This document shows, piece by piece, positions 59,724 through 64,000 of a stretch of DNA of 64,000 nt. This DNA is from Roseateles toxinivorans (GTDB lineage: Bacteria > Pseudomonadota > Gammaproteobacteria > Burkholderiales > Burkholderiaceae_C). Each line of letters starts with the position of its first letter. Position 1 is the stretch's first letter. Below the pieces are notes generated by a model. That model searched no databases. It was given only the letters and a program-made list of their open reading frames with translations, and was not told the origin of the DNA. The stretch spans positions 248,001 through 312,000 of the forward strand of contig NZ_SNXS01000003.1 in assembly GCF_004362525.1 (NCBI RefSeq), written 5' to 3'. Made by a program: the position numbers and the translations under genes.

Positions 59724-60140
59724 ATGGCCTCGCTGATCTCCCACCCCTATGCCTACCCGCTGCTGGAGGCCCTGCACATCGTCGGCATTGCGCTGCTGCT
59801 GGGCAGCCTGGTGCTGTTCGAGCTGCGTGTCTGGGGCGCGGCGGCCGAGCTGCCGGCGGCCCCGCTGGCGCGGCTGGCCCTGACTCTTTCGCTGGCCGGT
59901 TTCGGCCTGGCGGTAGCGACCGGGCTGACCATGTTCGGCACCCAGCCGGGCGAGCTGATCGCCAACCGCGCGTTTGTGCTGAAGATGGGCCTGCTGATGC
60001 TGGCCGGCCTGAACGCCGCCGCCTTTCACTCGCGCGGCGGCCTGGCCAAGATGGATGGCGTCGCGCGGGCGCAGACCCTGCTGTCACTGGGTCTTTGGCT
60101 TGCGGTCATCATCTGCGGTCGCTGGATCGCCTATGTCTGA
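59724..60140 (+). CDS. Hypothetical four-helix membrane protein (DUF6644-type)
   Basis: 138 residues, four hydrophobic helices (about 10-33, 45-65, 70-90, 110-135). Residues SHPYAYPLLEALHIVGIALLL and an NRAFVLKMGLLMLAGLNAAAFH segment carry His residues near helix ends that could bind a haem or metal. Start ATG 59724 chosen; a weak frame upstream overlaps mpl's promoter. The neighbouring DUF6152-type gene starts 9 bases later, and the two appear together in other bacteria, as far as I recall. Function unknown. Confidence 0.75.
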   Translation: MASLISHPYAYPLLEALHIVGIALLLGSLVLFELRVWGAAAELPAAPLARLALTLSLAGFGLAVATGLTMFGTQPGELIANRAFVLKMGLLMLAGLNAAAFHSRGGLAKMDGVARAQTLLSLGLWLAVIICGRWIAYV

Positions 60141-60149
60141 GGAACGCTC

Positions 60150-60623
60150 ATGAACCGTCGCCATTGCTTGATGTCCGCCGGCCTGACCTTGCTGCTGCCG
60201 CGGGCCGTCCTGGCTCACCACGGCTGGAGCAGCTTCGACCAGAATCGCCCGATCTGGCTGGAAGGCAAGGCCGCCAAGGTGGCCTGGCGCAATCCGCATG
60301 TCGAGCTCGAGCTGGCGCTGGACCCGGAGCTGAAGCTGCCGGCCGACCTTGCCAGCCGCCCGTTGCCGGCCCAGAGCGCAGGCGTTGACGGCGCTCGGCT
60401 GCTGGCCGCCGCCACCCTGCCGATGCGGCGCGACCGGCTCTGGCAGATCGAGCTGGCGCCGCTGACCCGCATGCAGGCCTGGAAGGTCGAGGAGATCAAG
60501 CCCGGCACCCCGCTGGGCCTGCTCGGCTTCACCTTCTCCGGCGAAAAGGGCGATGCGGTCCTGCGCGTCGAATACCTGTTCGTTGCCGGCAAGACCTACG
60601 GCCTGCGCTCCTCGCCTGCCTGA
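60150..60623 (+). CDS. DUF6152-type secreted protein
   Basis: 157 residues with an N-terminal signal (RRHCLMSAGLTLLLPRAVLA). The mature protein starts HHGWSSFDQNRPIWLEG, whose HHGWSxFD signature marks DUF6152. Several strands follow: AAKVAWRNPHVELEL, RDRLWQIELAPLTRMQAW and LGLLGFTFSGEKGDAVLRVEYLF. The paired His at the mature N-terminus could bind copper or another metal. Coded with the four-helix membrane protein and convergent with hemL (7 bases apart). Function unknown. Confidence 0.8.
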   Translation: MNRRHCLMSAGLTLLLPRAVLAHHGWSSFDQNRPIWLEGKAAKVAWRNPHVELELALDPELKLPADLASRPLPAQSAGVDGARLLAAATLPMRRDRLWQIELAPLTRMQAWKVEEIKPGTPLGLLGFTFSGEKGDAVLRVEYLFVAGKTYGLRSSPA

Positions 60624-60630
60624 GGCGCTG

Positions 60631-61929
60631 TCAGCGCAGCGCCTGGCGTGCGGCGTCCAGGGTGGCGTCGAGATCGGCGCTGCTGTGCGCCGCGCTGACG
60701 AAGCCGGCCTCGTACAGCGCCGGGGCCAGATACACACCGCGGTCCAGCATGCCGTGGAAGAAGCGGTTGAAACGCTCCTTGTCTGTGGTCATCACCGTTG
60801 TGTAGTTCTGCGGCAGTTGATCCATCAGGAAGAAGCCGAACATGCCGCCCTCGCTGTCGGTGCTGAAGGGCACGCCGTTCTCGCGGGCGACCGTCTTCAG
60901 GCCATCGGTCAGGGTGCGGGTCTTGGTGCTCAGCGCCTCGAAGAAGCCGGGCTTGGCGATTTCGCGCAGCGTGGCCAGACCGCAGGCGGTGGCGACCGGG
61001 TTGCCGCTCAGCGTGCCGGCCTGATAGACCGAACCCAGCGGGGCCAGATGGCTCATGATCGCGCGGCTGGCGCCGAATGCCGCCAGCGGCATGCCGCCGC
61101 CGATGACCTTGCCGAACACGCTCATGTCCGGCTTGAACCCCGGAATCAGGCGGGCGTAGTGGGCCTGGGCGCCGCCGAGCGCGACGCGAAAGCCCGTCAT
61201 CACCTCGTCGAACACGAACAGCGCGCCGTACTCGGTGCACAGCTCGCGCAGGCGCTTGATGAAGGGCACCGAGGCACGCACGAAGTTCATATTGCCGGCG
61301 ATCGGCTCGATCATCACGCAGGCCAGCGCCTTGCCGTGCAGCGCGAAGGCCTCTTCCAGCTGGGTGAGATTGTTGTACTCCAGCACGATGGTGTGCTGGG
61401 CCACCTCGGGCGGCACGCCGGCGCTGGTCGGGTTGCCGAAGGTGGCAAGACCCGACCCGGCCTTGACCAGCAGCGCGTCGGTGTGGCCGTGGTAGCAGCC
61501 CTCGAACTTGATGAACTTGGAGCGGCCGGTGGCGCCGCGGGCCAGGCGGATGGCGCTCATCGTCGCCTCGGTGCCGGAGCTGACCAGGCGTACCTGTTCC
61601 ATGCTGGGCACCAGCGCCAGGATGGCCTCGGCCAGTTCGACCTCACGCTCGGTCGGCGCCCCAAACGAGAAGCCCTCGACGGCGGCCTTCTGCACCGCCT
61701 CCAGAACGGCCGGATGGCCATGGCCTAGGATCATCGGGCCCCAGGAGCCGATGTAGTCGATATAGCGGCGGCCGTTGGCGTCAAAGATGTAGGCGCCATC
61801 GCCGCGGGTGATGAAGCGCGGCGTGCCGCCGACTGCGCGGAAGGCGCGCACCGGCGAATTGACGCCGCCGGGAATGACTTTTTGAGCGCGCTCGAACAGC
61901 GCCTGATTCAGATCGGGTTCAGTGGACAC
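60631..61929 (-). CDS. hemL: Glutamate-1-semialdehyde 2,1-aminomutase
   Basis: PLP enzyme converting glutamate-1-semialdehyde to 5-aminolevulinate, the step after HemA. 432 residues from the GTG at 61929 ([27 protein letters not shown]). [18 protein letters not shown] holds the PLP-phosphate Asp, and the Schiff-base Lys is in [15 protein letters not shown]. The 5' end overlaps the thiD stop by 11 bases (hemL starts inside thiD). Convergent with the DUF6152 gene. The order hemL-thiD-rubredoxin-pilG is conserved in Burkholderiales. Confidence 0.96.
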   Translation of the reverse strand: MSTEPDLNQALFERAQKVIPGGVNSPVRAFRAVGGTPRFITRGDGAYIFDANGRRYIDYIGSWGPMILGHGHPAVLEAVQKAAVEGFSFGAPTEREVELAEAILALVPSMEQVRLVSSGTEATMSAIRLARGATGRSKFIKFEGCYHGHTDALLVKAGSGLATFGNPTSAGVPPEVAQHTIVLEYNNLTQLEEAFALHGKALACVMIEPIAGNMNFVRASVPFIKRLRELCTEYGALFVFDEVMTGFRVALGGAQAHYARLIPGFKPDMSVFGKVIGGGMPLAAFGASRAIMSHLAPLGSVYQAGTLSGNPVATACGLATLREIAKPGFFEALSTKTRTLTDGLKTVARENGVPFSTDSEGGMFGFFLMDQLPQNYTTVMTTDKERFNRFFHGMLDRGVYLAPALYEAGFVSAAHSSADLDATLDAARQALR

Positions 61930-62845
61930 GTCGCGGGGCTCCGTCAATATCGTCAAGAGAGGGTTCGTCAAGATCAGACTCTTCTTCCTCGTTGGGCGGC
62001 AGGGCCCAGAAAAAGCGGTCGGGCACGACATTGCCCATGCCGGGGCGGAAGCCCGCGTCCAGCGCCTGGTCGAGGAAGGACAGGGCCTCGCCGACGGCGA
62101 TATGCGGCTCGCTGCCGACGGCCATCAGCGCGGCCAGCGAGGCCGACAGGGTGTCGCCCGCGCCGATGAAGCTGACGTCGAAGCGCTCGAACTTCTCGCC
62201 GGTGATGGGGCCCTGGGGCGTGGCCAACACGTTGTCGACGAAGTGGTCGGGCAGGGCCATGCCGGTGACCAGCACATGGGCCGCGCCATGCTCGGCGGCG
62301 GCCACGGCCAGTTCGCGCGGCGAGGCCGGGCGATCCAGCTCCCAGTCGGGCAGCAGCAGGTCGGTCAGGGTCTTGTGGTTGCCCACCAGCACCTGCGTCT
62401 GCGGCAGTATCAGCTCGCGGAAGGCATCGCTATAGCTCTGCTGCTGCTCTTCATCGAGCCAGGACAGGCTGGGGATATAGGACACCAGGGGCACCTCGGG
62501 GTAGTCGCTCAAGACCTCGGCGACGGCGCTGATGCCCTCCGCGCTGCCCAGGAAGCCGACCTTCCAGGCCGAAATGGTCACGTCTTCGAGGATGCCCCGC
62601 GCCTGCTCGGCAATCGTCTCGGCGTCCAGCACATGCTGGTCGAAGACCTCGGCGGTGTCGCGCAGCACGATGGCGGTGACCACCGGCAGGCCGTGCGCAC
62701 CCATCGCGGCGATGGTGGCGATGTCGCCGGCCAGACCGCCCGCTCCGCTGGGGTCATTGGCATTGAAGGTCATCACGCAGGCCGGAGCCGGCGACTCCTG
62801 GTTCTCGACCTGGGAGCTGGTGACGGAGGTATCGGTGGTGCTCAT
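61919..62845 (-). CDS. thiD: Hydroxymethylpyrimidine/phosphomethylpyrimidine kinase ThiD, with acidic tail
   Basis: 308 residues. Ribokinase-fold kinase of thiamine synthesis that phosphorylates HMP and HMP-P. N-terminal [21 protein letters not shown] has the substrate loop, and the C-terminal [20 protein letters not shown] carries the catalytic Asp. A 15-20 residue N-terminal extension precedes the core. After the fold ends near residue 275, an acidic tail ([19 protein letters not shown]) of about 30 residues is not a usual ThiD feature. hemL follows with overlapping ends. Divergent from the rubredoxin gene. Confidence 0.88.
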   Translation of the reverse strand: MSTTDTSVTSSQVENQESPAPACVMTFNANDPSGAGGLAGDIATIAAMGAHGLPVVTAIVLRDTAEVFDQHVLDAETIAEQARGILEDVTISAWKVGFLGSAEGISAVAEVLSDYPEVPLVSYIPSLSWLDEEQQQSYSDAFRELILPQTQVLVGNHKTLTDLLLPDWELDRPASPRELAVAAAEHGAAHVLVTGMALPDHFVDNVLATPQGPITGEKFERFDVSFIGAGDTLSASLAALMAVGSEPHIAVGEALSFLDQALDAGFRPGMGNVVPDRFFWALPPNEEEESDLDEPSLDDIDGAPRRVH

Positions 62846-63064
62846 GGCGTTATGCGGCGCAAGGCCAGGTAGGCGTTAGGGCAAGGCCGGGCAGGGCGCT
62901 AGGGGAGTAGGTAACAGAAAATCGCAAATGGGCAATGTTCGACAAATCGGTGAGGAATGTTGCGTAAGTACCTATAAGCCCGGGTATTTTTGCCAACTGG
63001 CGTGGCTACAATCTTTCTCCATTGTAGTTAAGCAAACCGGGCTCCGACCGCCCTTGAAAACATC

Positions 63065-63238
63065 GTGACCGAACCCTGTACCTGGATGTGCCTGATCTGT
63101 GGCTGGATTTACGACGAAGCCACCGGAGATATCGAACATGGCATCAAGCCCGGCACGTCTTGGGCCGATGTACCGATGAACTGGACCTGTCCTGAGTGCG
63201 GCGCACGCAAGGAAGATTTCGAGATGGTTCGCATTTGA
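63065..63238 (+). CDS. Rubredoxin
   Basis: 57 residues from GTG 63065, too short for many gene-finders. Two iron-binding pairs: WMCLICGWIYDEATGD (CxxC-G) and WTCPECGARKEDFEM (CPxCG), with the glycine and aromatic spacing of one-iron rubredoxins. A small electron carrier, perhaps for an alkane hydroxylase or oxidative-stress system. The divergent thiD and the downstream pilG give the conserved Burkholderiales order. An upstream TACAAT box (63007-63012) may belong to its promoter. GTG is the only plausible start, because the preceding codons have no family similarity and no initiator that keeps the short N-terminus. Confidence 0.95.
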   Translation: MTEPCTWMCLICGWIYDEATGDIEHGIKPGTSWADVPMNWTCPECGARKEDFEMVRI

Positions 63239-63264
63239 CGGCAGCCTCCCAGCTGCGCGTCACC

Positions 63265-63299
63265 AGGAGAACAACGCTTGAGTTCCGCAGCCGAAATTA
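63265..63299 (+). pseudogene. pilG: Displaced original 5' end of pilG (TTG start, RBS)
   Basis: AGGAG (63265-63269) lies 8 bases before TTG 63278, which begins MSSAAEI. The element at 63300 interrupts the reading here. Rejoining to the sequence after 63569, keeping one TNA, gives MSSAAEIDTQLTRVLVIDD in one frame, the expected beginning of a PilG-type receiver protein. At present the TTG frame runs on through the element for 93 codons and stops with TGA at 63557-63559. Confidence 0.75.
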
Positions 63300-63329
63300 G
63301 GGCCTGTCATCATATGAAAGCCCCCTGCG
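63300..63329 (+). repeat. Left terminal inverted repeat of the element
   Basis: Begins GGGCCTGTCATCATATGAAA and ends in GCCCCCTGCG. It differs from the right repeat at two positions (11 and 17). Confidence 0.85.
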
Positions 63330-63536
63330 CCGGGGTTGCAAGGCATGCAGCGCTAGGCGTGGGCCGCAGCCCGGGATGGGCCCCCGAGCAAGGACCGCAA
63401 CGACGCGAAGCGTGTCTTGCAGCCCCGGCCCTTCGGGTAGCACCCCCAAGCGGGCGCACTCGTCGTTGCAAATGCTCACCGGGGGGCCTACCCCGGTTCC
63501 GCTTTGCGCCTAGATTGCGCCCGCTTGGGGGTGCTA

Positions 63537-63566
63537 CGCAGGGGGCTTTTATATGGTGACAGGCCC
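63537..63566 (-). repeat. Right terminal inverted repeat, supplying the pilG start codon
   Basis: Reads (as complement) GGGCCTGTCACCATATAAAA.. and ends GCCCCCTGCG. On the plus strand it contains AGGGGG (63540-63545) and, 7 bases later, the ATG at 63553 that opens the present pilG frame. Confidence 0.85.
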
Positions 63567-63945
63567 TGACACCCAGCTGACCCGGGTGCTGGTCATTGAC
63601 GACAGCAACACCATCCGGCGCAGTGCCGAGATCTTCCTGAAACAGGGTGGATACGAGGTGGTGCTGGCCGAGGATGGCTTTGATGCGCTGGCCAAGGTCA
63701 ACGACTATCAGCCCGATCTGGTGTTCTGCGACATCCTGATGCCGCGGCTCGACGGCTATCAAACCTGCGCCATCATCAAGCGCAATCCCCGCTTTGCCCA
63801 TTTGCCGGTCATCATGCTGTCGTCCAAGGACGGGCTGTTCGACAAGGCGCGCGGCCGCATGGTCGGCTCGCAAGACTATCTGACCAAACCCTTTACCAAA
63901 GACCAGTTGTTGGGCGCGGTGCGCCAGCACCGACCGCAGGCATGA
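63553..63945 (+). CDS. pilG: Twitching-motility response regulator PilG (start codon inside mobile element)
   Basis: 130-residue single-domain CheY-like receiver. VLVIDDSNTIRRSAEIFLKQ, the phosphoacceptor Asp in DLVFCDILMPRLDGY, and YLTKPFTKDQLL are nearly identical to PilG of the type IV pilus Chp chemosensory pathway. The only in-frame ATG is 63553, in the right repeat of the element, giving MVTGPDTQLT at the N-terminus instead of the inferred ancestral MSSAAEIDTQLT. An AGGGGG sequence 7 bases before it could serve as ribosome site. The ancestral TTG frame stops at 63557-63559, just past this ATG, so coupled reinitiation is possible. The receiver core is intact. Expected to be followed by pilH. 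Confidence 0.88.
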   Translation: MVTGPDTQLTRVLVIDDSNTIRRSAEIFLKQGGYEVVLAEDGFDALAKVNDYQPDLVFCDILMPRLDGYQTCAIIKRNPRFAHLPVIMLSSKDGLFDKARGRMVGSQDYLTKPFTKDQLLGAVRQHRPQA

Positions 63946-63992
63946 GACCCCCCGGTCCCGTGCCGCTGAAGAGTAGATCGAGGTAACACCCC

Positions 63993-64000
63993 ATGGCCAT
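63993..64000 (+). CDS. Start of the next gene, probably pilH (cut by window end)
   Basis: ATGGCCAT is preceded by a GAGGTAA ribosome site (63980-63986). Only two full codons (M-A) are visible. The naming rests on synteny: pilG is usually followed by pilH, whose product commonly opens MA-hydrophobic. Confidence 0.4.

Larger units (their letters stand above)
63300..63566. mobile_element. 267-bp MITE-like element with 30-bp terminal inverted repeats in the 5' end of pilG
   Basis: The left end (63300-63329) and the right end (63537-63566) are inverted repeats with 28 of 30 positions complementary. A nested pair GTAGCACCCCCAAGCGGGCG.. (63437-63458) and its exact complement (63516-63537), 22 bp, lies inside. 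A third, GCAACGACG (63397-63405) against CGTCGTTGC (63461-63469), is present too. TTA (63297-63299) and TGA (63567-63569) flank the element and fit a 3-bp TNA target, one copy changed by a single base. No transposase or other protein is coded. This is a non-autonomous, MITE-type element; TNA targets are known for some IS5-family groups. Confidence 0.82.

Noticed and set aside
63278-63559. A 93-codon protein starting at TTG 63278
   Set aside because: Only the first seven codons are ancestral pilG; the rest reads through the mobile element and is low-complexity. It is treated as the displaced 5' end with possible coupling, not a gene.

Overview
The window is GC-rich chromosomal DNA of a betaproteobacterium, most likely a Burkholderiales member of the Roseateles/Rubrivivax/Leptothrix group. 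The case rests on gene order and protein character: hemL-thiD-rubredoxin-pilG(-pilH), hemA-prfA-prmC, accB-accC-prmA-DUF3426, a lysine/alanine/proline-repeat histone H1-like protein, a class Ia NrdA with two ATP cones, and a PilS/PilR pair next to ampD. Almost all of it is housekeeping; no prophage, plasmid, CRISPR array or complete insertion sequence was seen. Translation frames, motifs and palindromes were read by eye, and nothing was searched against a database.

Layout. 1-7.5 kb: a truncated SsuA/NMT1-type substrate-binding protein, a small barrel-like protein, then prmC, prfA and hemA (release factors and the first step of tetrapyrrole synthesis), a small membrane protein and miaB. 7.7-11.2 kb: a MASE3-PAS-GGDEF-EAL c-di-GMP protein, a TetR regulator and a tRNA with anticodon CAT. 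11.3-15.6 kb: both halves of the signal-recognition system (ftsY, ffh), a DUF2726-like protein, a CcsA/YpjD-like membrane protein and a PP0621-type zinc-ribbon protein. 15.6-19.8 kb: PilS/PilR-like two-component system and ampD. 20.0-25.7 kb: nrdA and nrdB, each with a long untranslated leader, then the histone-like gene with a clear terminator. 25.7-36.0 kb: one long LacI-controlled operon for nucleoside uptake and breakdown (binding protein, ATPase, two permeases, ribokinase, nucleoside hydrolase, a 2OG/Fe(II)-type oxygenase and a TRZ/ATZ-family deaminase).

36.0-46.2 kb is a run of minus-strand genes read in the order RNB exonuclease, TonB-like, aroE, mtgA, hypothetical, TlpA-like, aroQ, accB, accC, prmA, DUF3426, joining fatty-acid, aromatic amino-acid and cell-wall functions. 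46.3-48.3 kb: a CoA-transferase. 48.3-52.9 kb: a five-gene operon whose four junctions are all ATGA overlaps, coding for an ABC ATPase and permease, a LolA-like periplasmic protein, a beta-barrel protein and a secreted helical protein. 53.0-60.6 kb: Nudix, SDR, esterase, a lipoprotein zinc metalloprotease, a DUF454 protein, mpl and a DUF6644/DUF6152-type pair. 60.6-64 kb: hemL, thiD, rubredoxin, pilG and the first bases of a following gene (pilH by synteny).

The most unusual feature is at 63300-63566: a 267-bp element with near-perfect 30-bp terminal inverted repeats, inserted into the beginning of pilG. Removing the element and one 3-bp TNA target copy joins an upstream TTG-started peptide in frame to the PilG receiver domain. 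At present the ATG and ribosome-binding site available to pilG lie inside the element's right terminal repeat, and the displaced original reading frame ends 4 bases past that ATG, an arrangement suited to termination-reinitiation.
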